64,000 bases of DNA from JALNZU01 sp964463695 (GTDB taxonomy: Bacteria > Bacteroidota > Bacteroidia > Bacteroidales > F082): assembly GCA_964463695.1 (NCBI GenBank), contig CAYXCZ010000020.1, forward strand, positions 24,749-88,748, read 5' to 3'. The position numbers and the translations under genes are program-made. Numbering within the stretch: the first letter of the stretch is position 1; each line of letters starts with the position of its first letter. Below are positions 52,959 through 63,300 of the stretch, in pieces. A model generated the notes under the pieces. That model was not told where the DNA came from. It saw only the letters and a program-made list of their open reading frames with translations, and did no database searches.

Positions 52959-54251
52959 TCATTTTTTGTTAACAGGTGTTGATTTCAACTGATGCACAAA
53001 AGCCGTTATCAGACTGAAAAAAGCCTCATGTTTTGTAAAAGGAAGACTGGCAGCCTTGTCGTAAATCGTATGATAATGTTGGTTTTCAGGCCCTTGTGTA
53101 TGAATGAAAAATGAAGGAACACCTTTTTCGTAGAAAGGACAATGGTCGCTGTTGCACGATTCCCCTCGCTCTACCACTTTTGAAAGGTAGTTGTTTGTGG
53201 AGTTTATATTACTAATAATTGAAAAGGCTTCGGGAAATTGCTTGGCATTCACAACCGTAATACCTTCGCTGCCTGTGCCAACCATATCGAAATTGATAGC
53301 AAAAACGACCTTATCCAGTGCAAAAGGGGCATGATCGGTAAAATAACGGGACCCCAACAGACCAGCCTCTTCGCCCGAAACCAAAATAAAAGCCATTGTA
53401 TAAAAAGCTTTTTCGGGATTCGATGCGTAATATCGAGCCAGATCAAGCACAAAAGCAGTGCCGCTTGCATTATCGCTGGCACCCGGGAACATCGTTTTTC
53501 GGCCCATCATACCAAGATGATCGTAGTGCGCCACAAACACAATCAGGCTATCGGGGCAAGTGCTCCCTTTTACAAAACCTGCCAGATTAATGGCGGTATG
53601 AGCCTCCTCAAACGTTGATTCAAGTTTTATTTGGAGTTTCGTAGCATTGGGCGGAAGTTTCTCGGGAACAACTTTTAAAATGGCAGTGCCCACCGGTAAT
53701 TGCTTACGAGATACATGCCACCACATTGCTCCTTTGTCTCTTTGAATCAATGATTTAACTCCAGGGATTCCATTGCGCCATGCGTTTTTTATACCCGATG
53801 GCACAACAATCATTTGATCGATTAGCAATGCAGAAGTGGTGTCGATGAATGCGTAAACCTGTGCCAACTGCGTGAGCGTATCGGGCAGCCAAACGAGCTG
53901 AAATGTTTTATCAATGCTTTGAGTTGCTGCGTTAACAACAAAATCTCTTCCGGGCATCAACGTTTCGTTGTCAGTTTTTACTTTTAGCTTGCCGGGATGT
54001 GTTTGAATATCGAATTGATATTCTTGCACATAATTTTGAAAAAAAGGTGTCAGCCCGATTTTCTTCATCTCTTTTTGAAGATATTCTGCTGCCTTGCGGT
54101 CACCATTTTTAACATATCCACGTCCAAACATTTGAGGGGAAGACAGATCCCGAGCAATTTTGTGTACATAGGGACGGTCTTGAGCAAAAGCCGAAACGGA
54201 AAATAACACAAGTAGCAGCAGCGTCATCTTGCGAAAACAGATCTTTCTCAT
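52959..54251 (-). CDS. Exported M28-family zinc aminopeptidase
   Basis: This 430-residue protein has a signal peptide (MRKICFRKMTLLLLVLFSVSAFAQ) and a C-terminal M28 peptidase domain. The metal ligands and catalytic residues are visible: His in VAHYDHLG, Asp in GASDNASG, Glu-Glu in SGEEAGLLGS, Asp in NFDMVGTG and His in HYHTIYD. An inserted beta-rich region (about 95-205) resembles a PA-like domain. It should cleave N-terminal residues from peptides in the periplasm or outside. Its start overlaps the upstream gene by ATGA. Confidence 0.92.
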   Translation of the reverse strand: MRKICFRKMTLLLLVLFSVSAFAQDRPYVHKIARDLSSPQMFGRGYVKNGDRKAAEYLQKEMKKIGLTPFFQNYVQEYQFDIQTHPGKLKVKTDNETLMPGRDFVVNAATQSIDKTFQLVWLPDTLTQLAQVYAFIDTTSALLIDQMIVVPSGIKNAWRNGIPGVKSLIQRDKGAMWWHVSRKQLPVGTAILKVVPEKLPPNATKLQIKLESTFEEAHTAINLAGFVKGSTCPDSLIVFVAHYDHLGMMGRKTMFPGASDNASGTAFVLDLARYYASNPEKAFYTMAFILVSGEEAGLLGSRYFTDHAPFALDKVVFAINFDMVGTGSEGITVVNAKQFPEAFSIISNINSTNNYLSKVVERGESCNSDHCPFYEKGVPSFFIHTQGPENQHYHTIYDKAASLPFTKHEAFFSLITAFVHQLKSTPVNKK

Positions 54252-55072
54252 GCGTTGAATTTTCTTTCGACCAACAGATTTATTTTTTCAACAGCAGCAG
54301 ATTCAATTAACCATTGGTGCTGTACACTTAACTCAATAAGATAGGTTTTGGCTCCGTTTAAGCTCTGAAAACTGTTCAGTTCGTCGATAGCCTTGTTGTA
54401 ATAGCTGATGTTTCCTTCAAATAACTCATTGATAAGCAGAAATTTATCATTGATACCAATTGCTTGTCGCAGATCCTGAATTTTCGATTTTTCGATACGT
54501 GATGCCACACTTTTGTCGGGTGAGCTGAGTTTATCGGCAACAATTTCACTCTCGCCAAACAGATCAAACGTACTTCCTGAAGACTCTTTTTGAAACGAAA
54601 AGCGTTTAGGTTCGTCAACTTGTTTTGAGTACAGGTGTTTTTCTTCCAAAACATTGTCACCTGATTCGACATCTTCAACCCGATCTGGGATAGCATTTGG
54701 GCCGGTTTCTGTCATTTCTACCGGTTCTGAAGAATAAATTTCAAAACTATGAGGATCATTGGTATCTTCTTTTTCAACCCAGTCAAACACCCCCATCACA
54801 GGCTTTTCACGTTCAAAAGCCGGTTCAGGATGTGCTGTTTCTATTTCCAGGGGAGGAATGTTTGCTGCCATAAATGACACATTTGAAACAGACCTATCTT
54901 CCTGAATTTCAAGAAGAAGTTCGTAAATTGCACGGGTTTTTTCGCGCATGATATCAGCTTCGATGGGATGTATTACTCCACCATCATTTTCAAGTCGCTC
55001 GATCTGAAGCACTAAAGATTTTGCTTTGCCTTGCAGCTTACTTAGCAAATTGATATTTTTAATCGTATCCAT
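54248..55072 (-). CDS. Conserved Bacteroidota protein of unknown function
   Basis: This 274-residue acidic protein has an N-terminal helical part (about 1-60), a long disordered middle rich in E, S and P (about 65-195), and a C-terminal helical domain with IQDLRQAIGINDKFLLINELF and GNISYYNKAIDELNSF, a block I recall in unassigned Bacteroidales proteins. It lacks signal and membrane segments. The ATG at 55072 (MDTIKNINLLSKL) is chosen over 55141, which would start beyond the tdk promoter. It leads the M28-small protein-rsmI unit. Confidence 0.75.
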   Translation of the reverse strand: MDTIKNINLLSKLQGKAKSLVLQIERLENDGGVIHPIEADIMREKTRAIYELLLEIQEDRSVSNVSFMAANIPPLEIETAHPEPAFEREKPVMGVFDWVEKEDTNDPHSFEIYSSEPVEMTETGPNAIPDRVEDVESGDNVLEEKHLYSKQVDEPKRFSFQKESSGSTFDLFGESEIVADKLSSPDKSVASRIEKSKIQDLRQAIGINDKFLLINELFEGNISYYNKAIDELNSFQSLNGAKTYLIELSVQHQWLIESAAVEKINLLVERKFNA

Positions 55073-55099
55073 TTTATTTTTAATCTTGTTCAGAATAGC

Positions 55100-55107
55100 T
55101 ATTTTTG
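55100..55107 (+). promoter_or_regulatory. -7 box for tdk
   Basis: TATTTTTG matches TAnnTTTG, 39 bp before the tdk ATG at 55147. It shows that the TTG at 55105 is not the start. Confidence 0.6.
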
Positions 55108-55146
55108 TGGCTTGTAAAATTAACAAGAACAGAAACACCATCAGAC

Positions 55147-55746
55147 ATGTTTCTCGAAAAAGATACCAACATAAAAAACCGCGGTGGCTGGATCGAAGTC
55201 ATTTGCGGATCGATGTTTTCCGGCAAGACCGAAGAACTTATCCGCAGGTTGAAGCGAGCCCGCATTGCCCGTCAGAAGGTGGAAATTTTCAAACCACATA
55301 TCGACAAACGCTACAGCGAGGAAGATGTTGTATCGCATAATGCCAATGCTATCCGGTCAATTCCTGTGGAGAGTGCGTCACAGATTTTATTTTATGCCAA
55401 CGAATTCGATGTGATTGGCATCGACGAGGCGCAGTTTTTCGACAGTGAGCTCACCTCTGTTTGCACCCAATTAGCCAATCAGGGCGTAAGGGTGATTGTG
55501 GCCGGTTTGGATATGGATTTTCTTGGAAACCCCTTTGGTCCAATGCCTCAGCTGCTTTCGATAGCCGAATATGTTACTAAAGTTCATGCTATTTGTATGC
55601 AATGTGGAAATCTGGCACATGTTTCACACCGTATTGTAGATGGAGAAAAACTGGTTCTGCTTGGTGAAACGGAAAGCTACGAGCCGCTGTGCAGAGTCTG
55701 TTTCAACAAAGCCAGAGCAGTTTTGGCAGCAAAAGCAAAACCATAA
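55147..55746 (+). CDS. tdk: Thymidine kinase
   Basis: Tdk phosphorylates thymidine to dTMP in nucleotide salvage. The 199-residue type II enzyme has the P-loop GSMFSGKTEE (residues 21-30), the catalytic-Glu segment GIDEAQFF (91-98), the lasso loop, and a zinc site of Cys150/Cys153 and Cys182/Cys185. The start is fixed by the promoter box. It is divergent from the unknown protein gene, a common Bacteroidota neighbourhood with rsmI. Confidence 0.96.
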   Translation: MFLEKDTNIKNRGGWIEVICGSMFSGKTEELIRRLKRARIARQKVEIFKPHIDKRYSEEDVVSHNANAIRSIPVESASQILFYANEFDVIGIDEAQFFDSELTSVCTQLANQGVRVIVAGLDMDFLGNPFGPMPQLLSIAEYVTKVHAICMQCGNLAHVSHRIVDGEKLVLLGETESYEPLCRVCFNKARAVLAAKAKP

Positions 55747-55826
55747 AAAACAAATCATTTTTGAAGTAGTTTGAAAAGGTGATGCAGCTCTGCTAAGGTG
55801 ATTTCACTTTTCTAAAAGGCTTTTAT

Positions 55827-55834
55827 TACTTTTG
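55827..55834 (+). promoter_or_regulatory. -7 box for the cyclophilin gene
   Basis: TACTTTTG matches TAnnTTTG, 26 bp before the ATG at 55861. Confidence 0.55.
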
Positions 55835-55860
55835 TGCCTTGAATTTAATACCTAACAACT

Positions 55861-56487
55861 ATGAGAATCATCTTAATTACCTTAATAATGGGCCTGAGCC
55901 TAAGTTTGGCAGCTCAGAAAAAATCAGAAACACTGGTGCTGATCAAAACCAGTTATGGAAACATTACAGCAAAACTGTATAATGACACCCCCAAGCATCG
56001 TGACAACTTTATCAAGCTGGTGAAGCAGGGATGGTACAACGACTCACCTTTCCATAGGGTCATCAAAAATTTCATGATTCAGGGTGGTGGTAACAAAGAT
56101 GGTAAAACAGATCCCGGCTATACCGTAGATGCTGAATTCAGGCCGCAATACATCCATAAAAAAGGAGCTCTTGCAGCTGCACGAATGGGCGATCAAGTGA
56201 ATCCCGAGAGGAAATCATCCGGGTCGCAGTTTTATATCGTTCAGGGACAGAAATATGACCAACAAAATTTTGCCGCAGCAGCACAACGTTCAGGATTAAA
56301 TTATACCGAAGAACAAAAAAATACCTATGCAACTTTGGGAGGAACACCGCATCTTGATGGCACTTACACCATTTTTGGTGAAGTAGTCGATGGGTTTGAT
56401 GTAATTGATAAAATTGCCGCTGTTCAAACAGGCCCGGGTGATAAACCTGTGACACCTGTCACTATGCGTATTGAGATTCTTGAGTAA
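55861..56487 (+). CDS. Exported cyclophilin-type peptidyl-prolyl isomerase
   Basis: This 208-residue protein has a signal peptide (MRIILITLIMGLSLSLAAQ) and a cyclophilin domain. Catalytic features are FHRVIKNFMIQGG (Arg, Phe, Met and Gln), GALAAARMGDQVNPERKSSGSQFYI (in two blocks) and GEVVDGFDVIDKI. An inserted loop rich in Q, A and N (about 138-165) is common in Bacteroidota homologues. It should help fold proteins in the periplasm. pheS follows after 29 bp and may be co-transcribed. Confidence 0.93.
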   Translation: MRIILITLIMGLSLSLAAQKKSETLVLIKTSYGNITAKLYNDTPKHRDNFIKLVKQGWYNDSPFHRVIKNFMIQGGGNKDGKTDPGYTVDAEFRPQYIHKKGALAAARMGDQVNPERKSSGSQFYIVQGQKYDQQNFAAAAQRSGLNYTEEQKNTYATLGGTPHLDGTYTIFGEVVDGFDVIDKIAAVQTGPGDKPVTPVTMRIEILE

Positions 56488-56516
56488 CCCTAAGTTGTTT
56501 ATTACAAGCCTTTTCC

Positions 56517-57533
56517 ATGAAAAACAGAATTTCCGAATTATTATCCGAAATACAACGATTTGAAGCTGAAAGCAAAGATCATATTGAAGATTTCCGACTT
56601 AAATACCTGAGCAAAAAGGGAGTAATTCCTTCGCTTTTCAATGATTTTAAACAGGTGCTGCCTGAGGACAGAAAGGAAATGGGCATCCTCTTGAACGAAC
56701 TCAAGCAGAAAGCTCAGGAGATGTTGGATATTCAGCAGACCCGTTTTGCAGGAGTAAAGGAGGAAAAGGCACAAATAGACAGTAGCTTACCGCCTAAAAA
56801 AATGACGGGTGGCCGTCATCCAATTTCTTTGGTACGACGTGATATCAACAGCATTTTCGAACGTTTGGGCTTCAAAATAGCCGAAGGTCCGGAAATAGAA
56901 GATGATTTCCACAATTTTACTGCGTTAAATTTCCCTGAAGAACACCCTGCCCGCGATATGCAGGATACTTTTTTCATCAGCAAGTCGCCTGATGTGGCCT
57001 TACGCACACACACTTCGAGTGTTCAGGTTCGGGTGATGGAGCAGGGAAAGCTGCCTATCCGCATCATCGCTCCCGGACGTGTTTTCCGTAATGAAGCCAT
57101 CTCAGCCCGGGCACATTGTATCTTCCATCAGATCGAAGGCTTGTACATCGACAAAGACGTTTCTTTTGCCGACCTGAAACAGACCCTTTACTTCTTTGCC
57201 AGAGAATTCTTTGGCCCTGAAACAAAAATACGTTTCCGCCCTTCTTACTTCCCATTCACCGAAACTTCGGCCGAGATGGATGTTTCGTGCAACATTTGCG
57301 GTGGAAAAGGCTGCAACATCTGCAAATACAGCGGATGGGTTGAGATTCTCGGCTGTGGCATGGTTGATCCCAATGTGTTGAAAGCCTGTGGAATAGACAG
57401 CAATGTTTACAGCGGCTATGCTTTTGGGATGGGCATCGAGCGCATCACCATGATGAAATACCAAATAAACGACCTGCGTCTGTTTTTCGAGAACGATTTG
57501 CGCTTTTTGAAACAGTTTGAGCAGCTTGTATAG
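56517..57533 (+). CDS. pheS: Phenylalanyl-tRNA synthetase alpha subunit
   Basis: PheS is the catalytic subunit of the heterotetrameric enzyme that charges tRNA-Phe. The 338-residue protein has an N-terminal coiled-coil for tRNA binding (about 1-85), then class II motifs: GGRHPISLVRRDINSIF, EGPEIEDDFHNF, ARDMQDTFF, FHQIEGLYIDKD, RFRPSYFPFTEPS-like RFRPSYFPFTETSAE, and GFGMGIERI-like AFGMGIERITM. A CNICGGKGCNIC stretch is an added metal-site-like insert seen in Bacteroidota. pheT is not next to it. Confidence 0.96.
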   Translation: MKNRISELLSEIQRFEAESKDHIEDFRLKYLSKKGVIPSLFNDFKQVLPEDRKEMGILLNELKQKAQEMLDIQQTRFAGVKEEKAQIDSSLPPKKMTGGRHPISLVRRDINSIFERLGFKIAEGPEIEDDFHNFTALNFPEEHPARDMQDTFFISKSPDVALRTHTSSVQVRVMEQGKLPIRIIAPGRVFRNEAISARAHCIFHQIEGLYIDKDVSFADLKQTLYFFAREFFGPETKIRFRPSYFPFTETSAEMDVSCNICGGKGCNICKYSGWVEILGCGMVDPNVLKACGIDSNVYSGYAFGMGIERITMMKYQINDLRLFFENDLRFLKQFEQLV

Positions 57534-57793
57534 CAGGTGTTGGGGGTTAGCGGATTGATGATTAATAAATTAACTCCCAATGTTCTTAGTTGAATAGTTT
57601 GGTTAATCTAACAACCAAACGAGAGGACTTTTGCTTTCATATAATGTGTACCTCTAATAACGGATCATGTTAATAGGTTAAGTAAAACATGATGTGGCTT
57701 TGGTTATGTAGTTTCTTTCCCATTAGCAGGTCAGCTATCCATGACAAAGTCCTTTCTTTACAAATTTCCTCCCTTTTGCACGTCTGAATGCAT

Positions 57794-57801
57794 TAACTTT
57801 G
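57794..57801 (+). promoter_or_regulatory. -7 box for rnr
   Basis: TAACTTTG matches TAnnTTTG, 28 bp before the rnr ATG. A TTTG 15 bp upstream is closer than the usual 19-21 bp. The rest of the 296-bp gap after pheS shows no gene or terminator that I can support. Confidence 0.55.
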
Positions 57802-57829
57802 ACACCGTATTCCATCAATCAATCGTGTT

Positions 57830-60010
57830 ATGCCAAAAAAGAAGCCTGTACCAAGTGGAGTTAAAAGCACCCTTGCAGCCACCATCCTGAGTATCTTTGG
57901 ATCGAGTCCGTTTAAACCGCTGAATTACAAACAGATCAGCAAATCGCTGAGCATGAAGGATAAAGCCGGAAAGGATCTTATCCATAACATACTGATTGAA
58001 CTGGCCAAGGAAGGAAAGCTGATCGAAGACAAACCCTATCGTTATACCCTCAGCAAAGCCATGATTCAGGAGTATGGCGAGAAAAAAGAGTTTGTCACCG
58101 GCAGGGTGGATATGAAAAGTACCGGAAAAGCCTATGTCATAACAGAAAAAGCAGGCGAGGATATCTTTATCGCGGCCAATAACACAGGTCAGGCGCTGCA
58201 CGACGATCAGGTGAAAGTGTATCTGTTTCCGAAACGTAAAAACCATAAAACCGAAGGCCAGATTGTTGAAATCATCGAGAGAAGGAAGACAGATTATGTG
58301 GGTGTTATCTCCATCTCAAAGCAGTTTGGATTTCTTGTACCCGACAGCAACACCATGCCTGTGGATATATTTGTTCCTAAAGAGGCACTCAACAAAGCCA
58401 AAAATGGCGAGAAAGTCATTGTACGCATCACCGAATGGCCGGAGGAATCGAAAAATCCTTTTGGTGAAGTGATCAAGGTGCTTGGCATGCCGGGTGATAA
58501 CAACGTGGAGATGCAATCCATTTTAGCCGAATACAACTTCCCGCTCGAGTTTCCAAAAGAAGTTGAAAAAGAGGTTGAGAAGATGGGGCATGGCATTACA
58601 GAAGCTGAGATTGCCCGCCGGCGCGACTTCCGTGAGGTGCTTACCGTAACCGTTGACCCGGGAGATGCTAAAGACTTCGACGATGCCCTTTCGTTGCGCA
58701 AACTCGACAACGGAAATTGGGAAGTGGGGGTACATATTGCCGATGTGGCCCATTATGTGCACGAAGGCAGTTCCACCGATATCGAGGCACAAAACCGAGG
58801 CACGTCCATCTATTTGGTTGACCGCACCATTCCCATGCTTCCTGAAAAACTCTCGAACAACATTTGTTCCTTGCGTCCCAACGAAGAAAAATTATGTTTT
58901 GCTGCGGTGTTCGAGATGAACGAAGAAGCCGAAATACTCAACGAATGGATTGGCAAAACGGTGATCAAATCGGCAAGGCGCTACGCATACGAGGAGGTTC
59001 AAGCTGTGATAGAAGGTGGTGAGGGCGATTACAAAAACGAGATCATGGTGCTTCATGGACTCGCCTCCAAACTCAGGGCGATGCGTATGAAAGCCGGCTC
59101 GATCAACTTCCATTCCGAAGAGGTGAAATTTATCCTTGACGAAGCTGGCAAACCGATTGATACTTACGTTAAAGTACAGCAGGAGAGCCATATGCTTATC
59201 GAAGATTTTATGCTACTTGCCAACCGAACCGTAGCCGAACGCATTGGAAAACCACTCGGGAAGAAGAAAGTCAAGACCTTTGTTTACCGCATTCACGACG
59301 AGCCCAATCCCGAAAAACTCAACACTTTTCTGCAGTTTATTGGCAAACTAGGCTACAGTATGAACATCAGCACGCGCGAGAAACTGGTAAAATCCTATAA
59401 CGACCTTTTCAAAGCTGTAGATGGCAAAGGCGAGAAAAACCTGGTGGAAACAGTGGCCATCCGCACCATGGCCAAGGCCGAATATAGCACAACCAACATA
59501 GGGCATTATGGTCTGGCGTTTAAGTTCTACACCCATTTTACTTCGCCCATACGCCGGTATCCCGACTTGATTGTACATCGCCTGCTTGAACGTTATCTAC
59601 TTGAAAACAAAGATACTGTAAGTGCCGAAAACCTTGAGCCTGTGTGTAAGCATGCTTCGGAAATGGAACGCCGTGCCGCTGAGATGGAACGCGAAAGTAT
59701 AAAATATAAACAAGCCGAATACCTTTCAGATAAAGTTGGTAAGGTTTTCGACGGATTAATTTCAGGTGTGAGCAAATGGGGCATTTTTGTCGAGCTGAAA
59801 CAAAGCAAATGCGAAGGAATGGTGCGCTACAACGAGATGCCCGGCGACTATTACTACCTCGACGAAGACAACTACCGTGTGATTGGCCAAAGCTTTGGCA
59901 AGATTTACCGCCTGGGCGATTCAGTGACCATCAAAGTGAAAAAAGTGGATCTCGCCCGCAAAAAGCTCGACTTCGTGATCATCGACACCGATCAGGCAAG
60001 AAATTGGTAA
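57830..60010 (+). CDS. rnr: Ribonuclease R
   Basis: RNase R is a 3'-5' exoribonuclease that degrades structured RNA. The 726-residue protein has an N-terminal winged-helix-like segment, two cold-shock domains (about 80-240), the RNB domain with metal-binding DPGDAKDFDDALS near residue 280, and a C-terminal S1 domain (about 640-720, GVSKWGIFVELKQSKCEGMV in part). It is of normal length. It has its own promoter. Confidence 0.96.
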   Translation: MPKKKPVPSGVKSTLAATILSIFGSSPFKPLNYKQISKSLSMKDKAGKDLIHNILIELAKEGKLIEDKPYRYTLSKAMIQEYGEKKEFVTGRVDMKSTGKAYVITEKAGEDIFIAANNTGQALHDDQVKVYLFPKRKNHKTEGQIVEIIERRKTDYVGVISISKQFGFLVPDSNTMPVDIFVPKEALNKAKNGEKVIVRITEWPEESKNPFGEVIKVLGMPGDNNVEMQSILAEYNFPLEFPKEVEKEVEKMGHGITEAEIARRRDFREVLTVTVDPGDAKDFDDALSLRKLDNGNWEVGVHIADVAHYVHEGSSTDIEAQNRGTSIYLVDRTIPMLPEKLSNNICSLRPNEEKLCFAAVFEMNEEAEILNEWIGKTVIKSARRYAYEEVQAVIEGGEGDYKNEIMVLHGLASKLRAMRMKAGSINFHSEEVKFILDEAGKPIDTYVKVQQESHMLIEDFMLLANRTVAERIGKPLGKKKVKTFVYRIHDEPNPEKLNTFLQFIGKLGYSMNISTREKLVKSYNDLFKAVDGKGEKNLVETVAIRTMAKAEYSTTNIGHYGLAFKFYTHFTSPIRRYPDLIVHRLLERYLLENKDTVSAENLEPVCKHASEMERRAAEMERESIKYKQAEYLSDKVGKVFDGLISGVSKWGIFVELKQSKCEGMVRYNEMPGDYYYLDEDNYRVIGQSFGKIYRLGDSVTIKVKKVDLARKKLDFVIIDTDQARNW

Positions 60011-60342
60011 GCGTGGAATTAGGAGTTTAAAACACTAAAAAACAGGTGCTATTACAGAAGCGCCAATCAACCTAAGTCTGCGATAAACCAACCCTTCGCC
60101 AGGGAAGCCCATGCATTCTCATTACTACTTCCTTTACTTTGTTCATGAGAAGATCTCTTGGTAATTCTGTTAATATATTGATTATCAGAACTTTATAAAT
60201 TTGTATTTGCCAACAAGACTTTTTTTTCAAAATCAGACTTGAAAAGCGACAAACTAATATTATTTGATACTTTTACGCATTGAAAAAACAGGCCTTTGGC
60301 TATTAAAATTTTATTGATTTCATTACCTTCAACGCTTTTTAT
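60011..60342. other. Intergenic stretch between rnr and the tricorn-type protease gene
   Basis: This 332-bp gap has a -7 box at 60196-60203 and is AT-rich in its second half. I see no gene, RNA or clear terminator for rnr in it. Confidence 0.6.
60196..60203 (+). promoter_or_regulatory. Candidate -7 box for the tricorn-type protease gene
   Basis: TAAATTTG matches TAnnTTTG but lies 139 bp before the ATG, giving a long leader. A TACTTTTA at about 60270 is a nearer one-mismatch alternative. Confidence 0.35.
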
Positions 60343-63300
60343 ATGAAAAATCGCAACATATTTTTACTGGTCCTAATGATGACCGGGCTGTTTGTCAGCG
60401 CACAGGAAAACAGCTTATGGATACGTTATCCGGCGCTTTCTCCCGATGGAAAAACCATTGCCTTCTGCTACCAGGATGAGATTTGGACTGTACCTTCCAC
60501 AGGCGGAACAGCCACAGCGCTTACAATGGCCGAATCCTATGAATACGCACCGGTATGGAGTCATGATGGCAGCATGATTGCTTTTGCATCGGATCGGAAT
60601 GGCAATTTCGATGTTTTTGTGATGCCTGCTCAAGGAGGTGAAGCCCGCAGACTCACTTTCAGCTCCGCCCGCGAAGTGCCTTGCAGCTTCAGTCCCGATG
60701 ACAAGCAGATACTTTTCCCTTCTAACCGACAGGACATAGCAACCAACGCACAATATCCTGTAGGGGGCATGGGCGAACTGTATGCCGTTCCCGTCATTGG
60801 TGGCAAGGTGACTCAGTTGCTTCCCAATGTTGCACTTCAGGCCAGTTACCATCCTGATGGTAATCTCATACTTTATGAAGATCTCAAAGGATATGAAAAC
60901 GAGTGGAGAAAACATCACACTTCTTCCGTAACACGCGACATATGGATGGTGGATGTCAGCAAACAGCAATATAAACAGCTGAGTACCTTTGAGGGAGAAG
61001 ACCGCAACCCCGTTTTTGCACCAAATGGAACAGATTTTTACTTTTTAAGCGAAAAGAGTGGTTCTTTCAATGTGTATAAAAGCTCGATTTCAAATCCCAA
61101 AGTTTCCGAACAATTGTCATTCTTTAGGCAGCACCCTGTCAGGTTCCTGAGTGTTGCCAAAGACAATACTCTCTGTTATTCTTTTGATGGAGAACTTTAC
61201 CTTCAGAAACCAGGTGTAAAAGCTGAGAAAGTTGCCATCAGTATCAAAGGAAGTGCAGGAGTGCCAGAAGACAAAATTGTCCCGGTGAATGAAGGCTTTA
61301 CCGAAGGTCGCTTATCGTCAAATGGCAAAGAATTTGCTTACATCTTCCGTGGTGAAATATTTGTTAGCAGCATGGATGGTGGCTACACCAAACGCATTAC
61401 CAATACACCCTTTCAGGAACGTAGCGTCAGTTTTAGTCCCGATGGACGCACGCTCGTTTATGCTGCCGAAGTTGATAACAGCTGGAATCTCTACACCACA
61501 ACGATCGTGCGCAAAGAAGAACCTTACTTTTATGCTTCCACGCTTCTGAAAACCGAAACGCTGATTGCGACAGATGCCGAGGAGTTTCAACCCGAATATT
61601 CACCCGATGGAAAAGAAGTGGCCTATCTCGAAAATCGTGTTGTATTGAAAGTTATCAATCTGGACAGCAAAGCCACGCGAGCCATCACCCCTGCCAATGT
61701 CAACTACTCCTATGCCGATGGCGACCAATACTACCAATGGTCGCCCGACGGGAAGTGGTTTCTCATCAATTTTGCATTTCCTGACAGGATATTCAGTCCT
61801 GAGGCAGGTTTGGTTTCTGCCGATGGAAAAGGTGAAATCATCAACCTAACACTCAGTGGATATGATGATTACGCTCCCAAATGGAGTACCGATGGAAAAA
61901 TGATGATTTGGGGAAATAACCGTAACGGCGATCATGCCCAAGGCGGTTATATCTCAACTGCCGATGTGTATGCCATGTTTTTCACTACAGAGGCTTTCGA
62001 CCGTTTCAAATTGAGCAAGGAGGAATATGCCCTTCTTAAAGAACAGGAAGAAAAAGCCGAAAAAGAAAAAGCCGAAAAAGAAAAAAAGGAGAAAGATGAA
62101 AAAGACAAGAAGAAAGAGGCGAAAAAAGACAAGGATGATGATGAGAAAAAAGACTCATTAAAAGTAAAGATTGACTTTGATGGTTTGACCGAACGCAAGG
62201 CTAAACTCACTGTAAACACTTCGCGAATAAACGATTGGGTTATTTCGAAGGATAACGAGAAACTGTTTTACTTTACAAGTTTTGAAAAAGGTAATGACCT
62301 TTGGGTGACCGACTTGCGCACAAAAGAAACCAAGATTCTGGCCAAGATGGGTGTAAACCGCCTTGGACTTGAACTATCCAAAGATGGAAAGTTTCTGTTC
62401 GTTTTAGCTGATGGAAAACCCATGAAAATCGATGTGGAGGATGGTAAAACCGAAGGCTTGAAAACCAGCGGGGAGATGCTTCTGCAACCTGCTGCTGAGC
62501 GGAGCTATATCTTTGACCATGCATGGCGACAGGTACGTGAAAAATTCTATGTTGAAGACCTTCATGGCGTTGACTGGGAGTTTTACAAAGGAGCTTATAA
62601 AAAGTTTTTACCCTTCATCACCAATAATTACGACTTTGCTGAGATGCTGAGCGAAATGCTTGGCGAACTCAATGCTTCACACACCGGCTGCGGCTACCGT
62701 TCAGCAAAACCAAACGGTGATCAGACTGCTGACCTCGGTGTTATTTATGATCAAAGCTATGAAGGACAGGGACTAAAAATTGCTGAGGTGATTGAAGGTG
62801 GCCCGCTTAACAAAGCTGTCTCCAAAGCAAAGGCTGGCTGTATCATAGAGAAAATTGACGGAGAACCCATTCCTGCTGACAAAGATTTTTACGCCCTGCT
62901 CAACCGAAAGATTGGAAAACTTACTCTTCTTTCTTTGTACGATCCACAATCAGGTTCGCGATGGGAAGAAAGCTTAAAACCGGTGAATCTGGGAGAAACC
63001 AATGAGTTGCTTTACAAGCGCTGGGTGAAAAACCGCCGCGCTGAAGTAGAAAAACTTTCTGATGGCAAAATCGGGTATGTGCATGTGCGCTCAATGGATG
63101 ATGCAAGCATGCGTGTGATGATGGAAGAGGCTCTCGGCAGGAATTTCACCAAAGAAGCGATTGTTGTAGATACACGTTTCAACGGGGGAGGAAATATTCA
63201 TGAGCAGTTGTCGGATTTTCTAAGTGGTAAAAAGTATGTTGACATCGTTCCTCATGGCCAATACATTGGTTCAGAGCCACTTGATAAGTGGGTTAAACCA

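Noticed and set aside
57534..57829. A possible RNA gene in the gap after pheS
   Set aside because: No cloverleaf, strong hairpin with T tract or conserved RNA motif was found; only a promoter for rnr is supported.
60415..60969. A 184-residue minus-strand frame
   Set aside because: It is antisense to the first propeller of the tricorn-type protease and has no family features.
61947..62219. A 90-residue Ser/Phe-rich frame on the minus strand
   Set aside because: It is the antisense of the Lys/Glu-rich insert of the tricorn-type protease; the composition follows from that repeat and no start signals are present.
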